64,000 nt of DNA from Styela clava (lineage: Eukaryota > Chordata > Ascidiacea > Stolidobranchia > Styelidae), in NCBI RefSeq assembly GCF_964204865.1, contig NC_135255.1, positions 17,575,135-17,639,134 of the forward strand, in the 5' to 3' direction. The translations under genes and the position numbers were made by a program. The first letter of the stretch is position 1. Every line of letters starts with the position of its first letter. Below the pieces are notes generated by a model. The model saw nothing but the letters and a program-made list of their open reading frames with translations. It was not told the origin of the DNA and did not search any database. Positions 24,676 to 38,213 of this stretch are shown piece after piece.

Positions 24676-25657
24676 GTCACTTTCCTATTCGGAAAGTTAC
24701 GATTTATATAATGTTTGTCATGTTTCTCCTACTACTTTGTAAGGCAAAGCGAGTACTCACCCTCGTTCCGTGTCTTTTGGAATGGGCGCGGAGCGTCAGG
24801 CACGAAGACAGCTGCAAATCTTCCATACTGCTTCGACCGGAGTAACTTCGGAACGCACAACAATTTCACGAATTCTTTAAATGGAAGTTAGATGGGCATT
24901 GTGATGTCACAGAGCAGAGACTGCAATTAAAATGTATTTGGTTACAGGCGAAGAGAATCTGGAATTTCTTTAACCGGTTAACTGCAGCGTGACGTTTGAC
25001 GTAATATTTATTGTTTTAGCTTATTACGTCGCAATGGTTACAAATTAATTTCGAGTGATTTATTCTGGTATCTCTCAAAATTATTGACGAATCTAGATCG
25101 TTTTGTGATCCCTTGCTGCAAGAGATATGCAGCGTGCTTTGGACATATGGAAGTATTTTCGTGAAACAGTTTCCGTTATTCAATGTCACTTATGTGACAA
25201 ATTTACAGTGCCCAGTGTGCAAATTCTTCTTTGAGATATCATACGGAAAAACAGCATCAACTGCGCCACATGGAATAGACAATTTACGCTTTTACCGAAA
25301 ACTGATTATGAATTTATCATTGTCCAATTTTCATAATCAGCAATCTTGGTACTTCAATTATTTTTCACCTCTATTGGGTCTCTACAAATACAGTTAGTGA
25401 TATTCTTTTAAATGAAACGCTACAGGAAATAAATTTGCGAAGACGTAATCATTTCTGACAAAATTGTACATTATAAAGATGATTTGTACCTGAGATGTCA
25501 GTCAACGGTTAAAATAAATCGTAACCTTCAACCATCCAGAATGGGTCCACCATTCCCAGCCCCACTAATTAGTATTGTAGGTGGAAACTTAATCACCGTC
25601 ACCGGAACCGTTTTCATAAATTCCCAATACATTATTGCGTGAAAACACCGACCATTT

Positions 25658-25844
25658 ATCGCTTCTTCGGCCTATTGGCTAAGATCAAGTGTAGTAACTG
25701 TTCTATTCAGATTAATACCTGAATCGTGGGGTACTCCCCCACTCTTGTATTAATTTGATTTTTGCGACGACGAGAGCGAGGGTTCGGCTTGCCACTCCGC
25801 TCTCACCGGTCGGCTTGGCGTTGCACTACAGCCTTGACTGGCCC
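25658..25844 (+). ncRNA. U2: U2 snRNA, consensus copy
   Basis: Consensus. PSE at 25593-25610. The spacer has T at 25064, shared with 28571, three units on. Confidence 0.95.
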
Positions 25845-26826
25845 GTCACTTTCCTATTCGGAAAGTTACGATTTATATAATGTTTGTCATGTTTCTCCTA
25901 CTACTTTGTAAGGCAAAGCGAGTACTCACCCTCGTTCCGTGTCTTCTGGAATGGGCGCGGAGCGTCAGGCACGAAGACAGCTGCAAATCTTCCATACTGC
26001 TTCCACCGGAGTAACTTCGGAACGCACAACAATTTCACGAATTCTTTAAATGGAAGTTAGATGGGCATTGTGATGTCACAGAGCAGAGACTGCAATTAAA
26101 ATGTATTTGGTTACAGGCGAAGAGAATCTGGAATTTCTTTAACCGGTTAACTGCAGCGTGACGTTTGACGTAATATTTATTGTTTTAGCTTATTACGTCG
26201 CAATGGTTACAAATTAATTTCGAGTGATTTATCCTGGTATCTCTCAAAATTATTGACGAATCTAGATCGTTTTGTGATCCCTTGCTGCAAGAGATATGCA
26301 GCGTGCTTTGGACATATGGAAGTATTTTCGTGAAACAGTTTCCGTTATTCAATGTCACTTATGTGACAAATTTACAGTGCCCAGTGTGCAAATTCTTCTT
26401 TGAGATATCATACGGAAAAACAGCATCAACTGCGCCACATGGAATAGACAATTTACGCTTTTACCGAAAACTGATTATGAATTTATCATTGTCCAATTTT
26501 CATAATCAGCAATCTTGGTACTTCAATTATTTTTCACCTCTATTGGGTCTCTACAAATACAGTTAGTGATATTCTTTTAAATGAAACGCTACAGGAGATA
26601 AATTTGCGAAGACGTAATCATTTCTGACAAAATTGTACATTATAAAGATGATTTGTACCTGAGATGTCAGTCAACGGTTAAAATAAATCGTAACCTTCAA
26701 CCATCCAGAATGGGTCCACCATTCCCAGCCCCACTAATTAGTATTGTAAGTGGAAACTTAATCACCGTCACCGGAACCGTTTTCATAAATTCCCAATACA
26801 TTATTGCGTGAAAACACCGACCATTT

Positions 26827-27013
26827 ATCGCTTCTTCGGCCTATTGGCTAAGATCAAGTGTAGTAACTGTTCTATTCAGATTAATACCTGAATCGTGGGG
26901 TACTCCCCCACTCTTGTATTAATTTGATTTTTGCGACGACGAGAGCGAGGGTTCGGCTTGCCACTCCGCTCTCACCGGTCGGCTTGGCGTTGCACTACAG
27001 CCTTGACTGGCCC
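26827..27013 (+). ncRNA. U2: U2 snRNA, consensus copy
   Basis: Consensus. PSE at 26762-26779. Confidence 0.95.
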
Positions 27014-27995
27014 GTCACTTTCCTATTCGGAAAGTTACGATTTATATAATGTTTGTCATGTTTCTCCTACTACTTTGTAAGGCAAAGCGAGTACTCACCC
27101 TCGTTCCGTGTCTTTTGGAATGGGCGCGGAGCGTCAGGCACGAAGACAGCTGCAAATCTTCCATACTGCTTCCACCGGAGTAACTTCGGAACGCACAACA
27201 ATTTCACGAATTCTTTAAATGGAAGTTAGATGGGCATTGTGATGTCACAGAGCAGAGACTGCAATTAAAATGTATTTGGTTACAGGCGAAGAGAATCTGG
27301 AATTTCTTTAACCGGTTAACTGCAGCGTGACGTTTGACGTAATATTTATTGTTTTAGCTTATTACGTCGCAATGGTTACAAATTAATTTCGAGTGATTTA
27401 TCCTGGTATCTCTCAAAATTATTGACGAATCTAGATCGTTTTGTGATCCCTTGCTGCAAGAGATATGCAGCGTGCTTTGGACATATGGAAGTATTTTCGT
27501 GAAACAGTTTCCGTTATTCAATGTCACTTATGTGACAAATTTACAGTGCCCAGTGTGCAAATTCTTCTTTGAGATATCATACGGAAAAACAGCATCAACT
27601 GCGCCACATGGAATAGACAATTTACGCTTTTACCGAAAACTGATTATGAATTTATCATTGTCCAATTTTCATAATCAGCAATCTTGGTACTTCAATTATT
27701 TTTCACCTCTATTGGGTCTCTACAAATACAGTTAGTGATATTCTTTTAAATGAAACGCTACAGGAGATAAATTTGCGAAGACGTAATCATTTCTGACAAA
27801 ATTGTACATTATAAAGATGATTTGTACCTGAGATGTCAGTCAACGGTTAAAATAAATCGTAACCTTCAACCATCCAGAATGGGTCCACCATTCCCAGCCC
27901 CACTAATTAGTATTGTAAGTGGAAACTTAATCACCGTCACCGGAACCGTTTTCATAAATTCCCAATACATTATTGCGTGAAAACACCGACCATTT

Positions 27996-28182
27996 ATCGC
28001 TTCTTCGGCCTATTGGCTAAGATCAAGTGTAGTAACTGTTCTATTCAGATTAATACCTGAATCGTGGGGTACTCCCCCACTCTTGTATTAATTTGATTTT
28101 TGCGACGACGAGAGCGAGGGTTCGGCTTGCCACTCCGCTCTCACCGGTCGGCTTGGCGTTGCACTACAGCCTTGACTGGCCC
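27996..28182 (+). ncRNA. U2: U2 snRNA, consensus copy
   Basis: Consensus. PSE at 27931-27948. Confidence 0.95.
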
Positions 28183-29164
28183 GTCACTTTCCTATTCGGA
28201 AAGTTACGATTTATATAATGTTTGTCATGTTTCTCCTACTACTTTGTAAGGCAAAGCGAGTACTCACCCTCGTTCCGTGTCTTTTGGAATGGGCGCGGAG
28301 CGTCAGGCACGAAGACAGCTGCAAATCTTCCATACTGCTTCCACCGGAGTAACTTCGGAACGCACAACAATTTCACGAATTCTTTAAATGGAAGTTAGAT
28401 GGGCATTGTGATGTCACAGAGCGGAGACTGCAATTAAAATGTATTTGGTTACAGGCGAAGAGAATCTGGAATTTCTTTAACCGGTTAACTGCAGCGTGAC
28501 GTTTGACGTAATATTTATTGTTTTAGCTTATTACGTCGCAATGGTTACAAATTAATTTCGAGTGATTTATTCTGGTATCTCTCAAAATTATTGACGAATC
28601 TAGATCGTTTTGTGATCCCTTGCTGCAAGAGATATGCAGCGTGCTTTGGACATATGGAAGTATTTTCGTGAAACAGTTTCCGTTATTCAATGTCACTTAT
28701 GTGACAAATTTACAGTGCCCAGTGTGCAAATTCTTCTTTGAGATATCATACGGAAAAACAGCATCAACTGCGCCACATGGAATAGACAATTTACGCTTTT
28801 ACCGAAAACTGATTATGAATTTATCATTGTCCAATTTTCATAATCAGCAATCTTGGTACTTCAATTATTTTTCACCTCTATTGGGTCTCTACAAATACAG
28901 TTAGTGATATTCTTTTAAATGAAACGCTACAGGAGATAAATTTGCGAAGACGTAATCATTTCTGACAAAATTGTACATTATAAAGATGATTTGTTCCTGA
29001 GATGTCAGTCAACGGTTAAAATAAATCGTAACCTTCAACCATCCAGAATGGGTCCACCATTCCCAGCCCCACTAATTAGTATTGTAAGTGGAAACTTAAT
29101 CACCGTCACCGGAACCGTTTTCATAAATTCCCAATACATTATTGCGTGAAAACACCGACCATTT

Positions 29165-29351
29165 ATCGCCTCTTCGGCCTATTGGCTAAGATCAAGTGTA
29201 GTAACTGTTCTATTCAGATTAATACCTGAATCGTGGGGTACTCCCCCACTCTTGTATTAATTTGATTTTTGCGACGACGAGAGCGAGGGTTCGGCTTGCC
29301 ACTCCGCTCTCACCGGTCGGCTTGGCGTTGCACTACAGCCTTGACTGGCCC
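29165..29351 (+). ncRNA. U2: U2 snRNA, variant near 5' end
   Basis: C replaces T at 29170 (nt 6), in the 5' segment expected to pair with the U6 3' region (helix II). PSE at 29100-29117. Confidence 0.94.
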
Positions 29352-30333
29352 GTCACTTTCCTATTCGGAAAGTTACGATTTATATAATGTTTGTCATGTT
29401 TCTCCTACTACTTTGTAAGGCAAAGCGAGTACTCACCCTCGTTCCGTGTCTTTTGGAATGGGCGCGGAGCGTCAGGCACGAAGACAGCTGCAAATCTTCC
29501 ATACTGCTTCCACCGGAGTAACTTCGGAACGCACAACAATTTCACGAATTCTTTAAATGGAAGTTAGATGGGCATTGTGATGTCACAGAGCAGAGACTGC
29601 AATTAAAATGTATTTGGTTACAGGCGAAGAGAATCTGGAATTTCTTTAACCGGTTAACTGCAGCGTGACGTTTGACGTAATATTTATTGTTTTAGCTTAT
29701 TACGTCGCAATGGTTACAAATTAATTTCGAGTGATTTATCCTGGTATCTCTCAAAATTATTGACGAATCTAGATCGTTTTGTGATCCCTTGCTGCAAGAG
29801 ATATGCAGCGTGCTTTGGACATATGGAAGTATTTTCGTGAAACAGTTTCCGTTATTCAATGTCACTTATGTGACAAATTTACAGTGCCCAGTGTGCAAAT
29901 TCTTCTTTGAGATATCATACGGAAAAACAGCATCAACTGCGCCACATGGAATAGACAATTTACGCTTTTACCGAAAACTGATTATGAATTTATCATTGTC
30001 CAAATTTCATAATCAGCAATCTTGGTACTTCAATTATTTTTCACCTCTATTGGGTCTCTACAAATACAGTTAGTGATATTCTTTTAAATGAAACGCTACA
30101 GGAGATAAATTTGCGAAGACGTAATCATTTCTGACAAAATTGTACATTATAAAGATGATTTGTACCTGAGATGTCAGTCAACGGTTAAAATAAATCGTAA
30201 CCTTCAACCATCCAGAATGGGTCCACCATTCCCAGCCCCACTAATTAGTATTGTAAGTGGAAACTTAATCACCGTCACCGGAACCGTTTTCATAAATTCC
30301 CAATACATTATTGCGTGAAAACACCGACCATTT

Positions 30334-30520
30334 ATCGCTCATTCGGCCTATTGGCTAAGATCAAGTGTAGTAACTGTTCTATTCAGATTAATACCTGAAT
30401 CGTGGGGTACTCCCCCACTCTTGTATTAATTTGATTTTTGCGACGACGAGAGCGAGGGTTCGGCTTGCCACTCCGCTCTCACCGGTCGGCTTGGCGTTGC
30501 ACTACAGCCTTGACTGGCCC
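30334..30520 (+). ncRNA. U2: U2 snRNA, double variant near 5' end
   Basis: C for T at 30340 and A for C at 30341 (nt 7-8), two adjacent changes in the U6-pairing segment. PSE at 30269-30286. Its 3' flank has G at 30553, shared with 35172, four units on. Confidence 0.93.
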
Positions 30521-31502
30521 GTCACTTTCCTATTCGGAAAGTTACGATTTATGTAATGTTTGTCATGTTTCTCCTACTACTTTGTAAGGCAAAGCGAGTA
30601 CTCACCCTCGTTCCGTGTCTTTTGGAATGGGCGCGGAGCGTCAGGCACGAAGACAGCTGCAAATCTTCCATACTGCTTCCACCGGAGTAACTTCGGAACG
30701 CACAACAATTTCACGAATTCTTTAAATGGAAGTTAGATGGGCATTGTGATGTCACAGAGCAGAGACTGCAATTAAAATGTATTTGGTTACAGGCGAAGAG
30801 AATCTGGAATTTCTTTAACCGGTTAACTGCAGCGTGACGTTTGACGTAATATTTATTGTTTTAGCTTATTACGTCGCAATGGTTACAAATTAATTTCGAG
30901 TGATTTATCCTGGTATCTCTCAAAATTATTGACGAATCTAGATCGTTTTGTGATCCCTTGCTGCAAGAGATATGCAGCGTGCTTTGGACATATGGAAGTA
31001 TTTTCGTGAAACAGTTTCCGTTATTCAATGTCACTTATGTGACAAATTTACAGTGCCCAGTGTGCAAATTCTTCTTTGAGATATCATACGGAAAAACAGC
31101 ATCAACTGCGCCACATGGAATAGACAATTTACGCTTTTACCGAAAACTGATTATGAATTTATCATTGTCCAATTTTCATAATCAGCAATCTTGGTACTTC
31201 AATTATTTTTCACCTCTATTGGGTCTCTACAAATACAGTTAGTGATATTCTTTTAAATGAAACGCTACAGGAGATAAATTTGCGAAGACGTAATCATTTC
31301 TGACAAAATTGTACATTATAAAGATGATTTGTACCTGAGATGTCAGTCAACGGTTAAAATAAATCGTAACCTTCAACCATCCAGAATGGGTCCACCATTC
31401 CCAGCCCCACTAATTAGTATTGTAAGTGGAAACTTAATCACCGTCACCGGAACCGTTTTCATAAATTCCCAATACATTATTGCGTGAAAACACCGACCAT
31501 TT

Positions 31503-31689
31503 ATCGCTTCTTCGGCCTATTGGCTAAGATCAAGTGTAGTAACTGTTCTATTCAGATTAATGCCTGAATCGTGGGGTACTCCCCCACTCTTGTATTAATT
31601 TGATTTTTGCGACGACGAGAGCGAGGGTTCGGCTTGCCACTCCGCTCTCACCGGTCGGCTTGGCGTTGCACTACAGCCTTGACTGGCCC
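31503..31689 (+). ncRNA. U2: U2 snRNA, variant in loop IIa
   Basis: G replaces A at 31562 (nt 60), in the loop of IIa; pairing kept. PSE at 31438-31455. Its 3' flank has T at 31782, shared with 36401, four units on. Confidence 0.94.
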
Positions 31690-32123
31690 GTCACTTTCCT
31701 ATTCGGAAAGTTACGATTTATATAATGTTTGTCATGTTTCTCCTACTACTTTGTAAGGCAAAGCGAGTACTCACCCTCGTTTCGTGTCTTTTGGAATGGG
31801 CGCGGAGCGTCAGGCACGAAGACAGCTGCAAATCTTCCATACTGCTTCCACCGGAGTAACTTCGGAACGCACAACAATTTCACGAATTCTTTAAATGGAA
31901 GTTAGATGGGCATTGTGATGTCACAGAGCAGAGACTGCAATTAAAATGTATTTGGTTACAGGCGAAGAGAATCTGGAATTTCTTTAACCGGTTAACTGCA
32001 GCGTGACGTTTGACGTAATATTTATTGTTTTAGCTTATTACGTCGCAATGGTTACAAATTAATTTCGAGTGATTTATCCTGGTATCTCTCAAAATTATTG
32101 ACGAATCTAGATCGTTTTGTGAT

Positions 32124-32125
32124 CA
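32124..32125. other. 57-bp deletion junction in spacer
   Basis: Compared with neighbouring units, 57 bp are missing between 32124 and 32125. Breakpoints share only one base (C), with GTGA nearby on both sides. The loss is about 490 bp upstream of the next U2, so the PSE and octamer-like box are untouched. Confidence 0.9.
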
Positions 32126-32614
32126 GTTTCCGTTATTCAATGTCACTTATGTGATAAATTTACAGTGCCCAGTGTGCAAATTCTTCTTTGAGATATCATA
32201 CGGAAAAACAGCATCAACTGCGCCACATGGAATAGACAATTTACGCTTTTACCGAAAACTGATTATGAATTTATCATTGTCCAAATTTCATAATCAGCAA
32301 TCTTGGTACTTCAATTATTTTTCACCTCTATTGGGTCTCTACAAATACAGTTAGTGATATTCTTTTAAATGAAACGCTACAGGAGATAAATTTGCGAAGA
32401 CGTAATCATTTCTGACAAAATTGTACATTATAAAGATGATTTGTACCTGAGATGTCAGTCAACGGTTAAAATAAATCGTAACCTTCAACCATCCAGAATG
32501 GGTCCACCATTCCCAGCCCCACTAATTAGTATTGTAAGTGGAAACTTAATCACCGTCACCGGAACCGTTTTCATAAATTCCCAATACATTATTGCGTGAA
32601 AACACCGACCATTT

Positions 32615-32801
32615 ATCGCTTCTTCGGCCTATTGGCTAAGATCAAGTGTAGTAACTGTTCTATTCAGATTAATACCTGAATCGTGGGGTACTCCCCCACT
32701 CTTGTATTAATTTGATTTTTGCGACGACGAGAGCGAGGGTTCGGCTTGCCACTCCGCTCTCACCGGTCGGCTTGGCGTTGCACTACAGCCTTGACTGGCC
32801 C
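32615..32801 (+). ncRNA. U2: U2 snRNA, consensus copy
   Basis: Consensus, despite the 57-bp deletion in its upstream spacer. PSE at 32550-32567. Confidence 0.95.
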
Positions 32802-33783
32802 GTCACTTTCCTATTCGGAAAGTTACGATTTATATAATGTTTGTCATGTTTCTCCTACTACTTTGTAAGGCAAAGCGAGTACTCACCCTCGTTCCGTGTC
32901 TTTTGGAATGGGCGCGGAGCGTCAGGCACGAAGACAGCTGCAAATCTTCCATACTGCTTCCACCGGAGTAACTTCGGAACGCACAACAATTTCACGAATT
33001 CTTTAAATGGAAGTTAGATGGGCATTGTGATGTCACAGAGCAGAGACTGCAATTAAAATGTATTTGGTTACAGGCGAAGAGAATCTGGAATTTCTTTAAC
33101 CGGTTAACTGCAGCGTGACGTTTGACGTAATATTTATTGTTTTAGCTTATTACGTCGCAATGGTTACAAATTAATTTCGAGTGATTTATCCTGGTATCTC
33201 TCAAAATTATTGACGAATCTAGATCGTTTTGTGATCCCTTGCTGCAAGAGATATGCAGCGTGCTTTGGACATATGGAAGTATTTTCGTGAAACAGTTTCC
33301 GTTATTCAATGTCACTTATGTGACAAATTTACAGTGCCCAGTGTGCAAATTCTTCTTTGAGATATCATACGGAAAAACAGCATCAACTGCGCCACATGGA
33401 ATAGACAATTTACGCTTTTACCGAAAACTGATTATGAATTTATCATTGTCCAATTTTCATAATCAGCAATCTTGGTACTTCAATTATTTTTCACCTCTAT
33501 TGGGTCTCTACAAATACAGTTAGTGATATTCTTTTAAATGAAACGCTACAGGAGATAAATTTGCGAAGACGTAATCATTTCTGACAAAATTGTACATTAT
33601 AAAGATGATTTGTACCTGAGATGTCAGTCAACGGTTAAAATAAATCGTAACCTTCAACCATCCAGAATGGGTCCACCATTCCCAGCCCCACTAATTAGTA
33701 TTGTAAGTGGAAACTTAATCACCGTCACCGGAACCGTTTTCATAAATTCCCAATACATTATTGCGTGAAAACACCGACCATTT

Positions 33784-33970
33784 ATCGCTTCTTCGGCCTA
33801 TTGGCTAAGATCAAGTGTAGTAACTGTTCTATTCAGATTAATACCTGAATCGTGGGGTACTCCCCTACTCTTGTATTAATTTGATTTTTGCGACGACGAG
33901 AGCGAGGGTTTGGCTTGCCACTCCGCTCTCACCGGTCGGCTTGGCGTTGCACTACAGCCTTGACTGGCCC
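33784..33970 (+). ncRNA. U2: U2 snRNA, two variants
   Basis: T for C at 33866 (nt 83) turns a G-C pair of stem IIb into G-U; T for C at 33911 (nt 128) lies in the apical part of stem-loop III. PSE at 33719-33736. Confidence 0.93.
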
Positions 33971-34952
33971 GTCACTTTCCTATTCGGAAAGTTACGATTT
34001 ATATAATGTTTGTCATGTTTCTCCTACTACTTTGTAAGGCAAAGCGAGTACTCACCCTCGTTCCGTGTCTTTTGGAATGGGCGCGGAGCGTCAGGCACGA
34101 AGACAGCTGCAAATCTTCCATACTGCTTCCACCGGAGTAACTTCGGAACGCACAACAATTTCACGAATTCTTTAAATGGAAGTTAGATGGGCATTGTGAT
34201 GTCACAGAGCAGAGACTGCAATTAAAATGTATTTGGTTACAGGCGAAGAGAATCTGGAATTTCTTTAACCGGTTAACTGCAGCGTGACGTTTGACGTAAT
34301 ATTTATTGTTTTAGCTTATTACGTCGCAATGGTTACAAATTAATTTCGAGTGATTTATCCTGGTATCTCTCAAAATTATTGACGAATCTAGATCGTTTTG
34401 TGATCCCTTGCTGCAAGAGATATGCAGCGTGCTTTGGACATATGGAAGTATTTTCGTGAAACAGTTTCCGTTATTCAATGTCACTTATGTGACAAATTTA
34501 CAGTGCCCAGTGTGCAAATTCTTCTTTGAGATATCATACGGAAAAACAGCATCAACTGCGCCACACGGAAAAGACAATTTACGCTTTTACCGAAAACTGA
34601 TTATGAATTTATCATTGTCCAAATTTCATAATCAGCAATCTTGGTACTTCAATTATTTTTCACCTCTATTGGGTCTCTACAAATACAGTTAGTGATATTC
34701 TTTTAAATGAAACGCTACAGGAGATAAATTTGCGAAGACGTAATCATTTCTGACAAAATTGTACATTATAAAGATGATTTGTACCTGAGATGTCAGTCAA
34801 CGGTTAAAATAAATCGTAACCTTCAACCATCCAGAATGGGTCCACCATTCCCAGCCCCACTAATTAGTATTGTAAGTGGAAACTTAATCACCGTCACCGG
34901 AACCGTTTTCATAAATTCCCAATACATTATTGCGTGAAAACACCGACCATTT

Positions 34953-35139
34953 ATCGCTTCTTCGGCCTATTGGCTAAGATCAAGTGTAGTAACTGTTCTA
35001 TTCAGATTAATACCTGAATCGTGGGGTACTCCCCCACTCTTGTATTAATTTGATTTTTGCGACGACGAGAGCGAGGGTTCGGCTTGCCACTCCGCTCTCA
35101 CCGGTCGGCTTGGCGTTGCACTACAGCCTTGACTGGCCC
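34953..35139 (+). ncRNA. U2: U2 snRNA, consensus copy
   Basis: Consensus. PSE at 34888-34905. The 3' flank has G at 35172. Confidence 0.95.
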
Positions 35140-36121
35140 GTCACTTTCCTATTCGGAAAGTTACGATTTATGTAATGTTTGTCATGTTTCTCCTACTACT
35201 TTGTAAGGCAAAGCGAGTACTCACCCTCGTTCCGTGTCTTTTGGAATGGGCGCGGAGCGTCAGGCACGAAGACAGCTGCAAATCTTCCATACTGCTTCCA
35301 CCGGAGTAACTTCGGAACGCACAACAATTTCACGAATTCTTTAAATGGAAGTTAGATGGGCATTGTGATGTCACAGAGCAGAGACTGCAATTAAAATGTA
35401 TTTGGTTACAGGCGAAGAGAATCTGGAATTTCTTTAACCGGTTAACTGCAGCGTGACGTTTGACGTAATATTTATTGTTTTAGCTTATTACGTCGCAATG
35501 GTTACAAATTAATTTCGAGTGATTTATCCTGGTATCTCTCAAAATTATTGACGAATCTAGATCGTTTTGTGATCCCTTGCTGCAAGAGATATGCAGCGTG
35601 CTTTGGACATATGAAAGTATTTTCGTGAAACAGTTTCCGTTATTCAATGTCACTTATGTGACAAATTTACAGTGCCCAGTGTGCAAATTCTTCTTTGAGA
35701 TATCATACGGAAAAACAGCATCAACTGCGCCACATGGAATAGACAATTTACGCTTTTACCGAAAACTGATTATGAATTTATCATTGTCCAATTTTCATAA
35801 TCAGCAATCTTGGTACTTCAATTATTTTTCACCTCTATTGGGTCTCTACAAATACAGTTAGTGATATTCTTTTAAATGAAACGCTACAGGAGATAAATTT
35901 GCGAAGACGTAATCATTTCTGACAAAATTGTACATTATAAAGATGATTTGTACCTGAGATGTCAGTCAACGGTTAAAATAAATCGTAACCTTCAACCATC
36001 CAGAATGGGTCCACCATTCCCAGCCCCACTAATTAGTATTGTAAGTGGAAACTTAATCACCGTCACCGGAACCGTTTTCATAAATTCCCAATACATTATT
36101 GCGTGAAAACACCGACCATTT

Positions 36122-36308
36122 ATCGCTTCTTCGGCCTATTGGCTAAGATCAAGTGTAGTAACTGTTCTATTCAGATTAATACCTGAATCGTGGGGTACTC
36201 CCCCACTCTTGTATTAATTTGATTTTTGCGACGACGAGAGCGAGGGTTCGGCTTGCCACTCCGCTCTCACCGGTCGGCTTGGCGTTGCACTACAGCCTTG
36301 ACTGGCCC
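36122..36308 (+). ncRNA. U2: U2 snRNA, consensus copy
   Basis: Consensus. PSE at 36057-36074. The 3' flank has T at 36401. Confidence 0.95.
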
Positions 36309-37290
36309 GTCACTTTCCTATTCGGAAAGTTACGATTTATATAATGTTTGTCATGTTTCTCCTACTACTTTGTAAGGCAAAGCGAGTACTCACCCTCGTT
36401 TCGTGTCTTTTGGAATGGGCGCGGAGCGTCAGGCACGAAGACAGCTGCAAATCTTCCATACTGCTTCCACCGGAGTAACTTCGGAACGCACAACAATTTC
36501 ACGAATTCTTTAAATGGAAGTTAGATGGGCATTGTGATGTCACAGAGCAGAGACTGCAATTAAAATGTATTTGGTTACAGGCGAAGAGAATCTGGAATTT
36601 CTTTAACCGGTTAACTGCAGCGTGACGTTTGACGTAATATTTATTGTTTTAGCTTATTACGTCGCAATGGTTACAAATTAATTTCGAGTGATTTATCCTG
36701 GTATCTCTCAAAATTATTGACGAATCTAGATCGTTTTGTGATCCCTTGCTGCAAGAGATATGCAGCGTGCTTTGGACATATGGAAGTATTTTCGTGAAAC
36801 AGTTTCCGTTATTCAATGTCACTTATGTGACAAATTTACAGTGCCCAGTGTGCAAATTCTTCTTTGAGATATCATACGGAAAAACAGCATCAACTGCGCC
36901 ACATGGAATAGACAATTTACGCTTTTACCGAAAACTGATTATGAATTTATCATTGTCCAATTTTCATAATCAGCAATCTTGGTACTTCAATTATTTTTCA
37001 CCTCTATTGGGTCTCTACAAATACAGTTAGTGATATTCTTTTAAATGAAACGCTACAGGAGATAAATTTGCGAAGACGTAATCATTTCTGACAAAATTGT
37101 ACATTATAAAGATGATTTGTACCTGAGATGTCAGTCAACGGTTAAAATAAATCGTAACCTTCAACCATCCAGAATGGGTCCACCATTCCCAGCCCCACTA
37201 ATTAGTATTGTAAGTGGAAACTTAATCACCGTCACCGGAACCGTTTTCATAAATTCCCAATACATTATTGCGTGAAAACACCGACCATTT

Positions 37291-37477
37291 ATCGCTTCTT
37301 CGGCCTATTGGCTAAGATCAAGTGTAGTAACTGTTCTATTCAGATTAATACCTGAATCGTGGGGTACTCCCCCACTCTTGTATTAATTTGATTTTTGCGA
37401 CGACGAGAGCGAGGGTTCGGCTTGCCACTCCGCTCTCACCGGTCGGCTTGGCGTTGCACTACAGCCTTGACTGGCCC
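37291..37477 (+). ncRNA. U2: U2 snRNA, consensus copy
   Basis: Consensus. Last U2 before the transposon insertion. PSE at 37226-37243. Confidence 0.95.
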
Positions 37478-38209
37478 GTCACTTTCCTATTCGGAAAGTT
37501 ACGATTTATATAATGTTTGTCATGTTTCTCCTACTACTTTGTAAGGCAAAGCGAGTACTCACCCTCGTTCCGTGTCTTTTGGAATGGGCGCGGAGCGTCA
37601 GGCACGAAGACAGCTGCAAATCTTCCATACTGCTTCCACCGGAGTAACTTCGGAACGCACAACAATTTCACGAATTCTTTAAATGGAAGTTAGATGGGCA
37701 TTGTGATGTCACAGAGCAGAGACTGCAATTAAAATGTATTTGGTTACAGGCGAAGAGAATCTGGAATTTCTTTAACCGGTTAACTGCAGCGTGACGTTTG
37801 ACGTAATATTTATTGTTTTAGCTTATTACGTCGCAATGGTTACAAATTAATTTCGAGTGATTTATCCTGGTATCTCTCAAAATTATTGACGAATCTAGAT
37901 CGTTTTGTGATCCCTTGCTGCAAGAGATATGCAGCGTGCTTTGGACATATGGAAGTATTTTCGTGAAACAGTTTCCGTTATTCAATGTCACTTATGTGAC
38001 AAATTTACAGTGCCCAGTGTGCAAATTCTTCTTTGAGATATCATACGGAAAAACAGCATCAACTGCGCCACATGGAATAGACAATTTACGCTTTTACCGA
38101 AAACTGATTATGAATTTATCATTGTCCAATTTTCATAATCAGCAATCTTGGTACTTCAATTATTTTTCACCTCTATTGGGTCTCTACAAATACAGTTAGT
38201 GATATTCTT

Positions 38210-38213
38210 TTAA
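38210..38213. repeat. TTAA target-site duplication, left
   Basis: Neighbouring units have a single TTAA here (for example 860-863). It is present once on each side of the inserted element. Confidence 0.9.
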
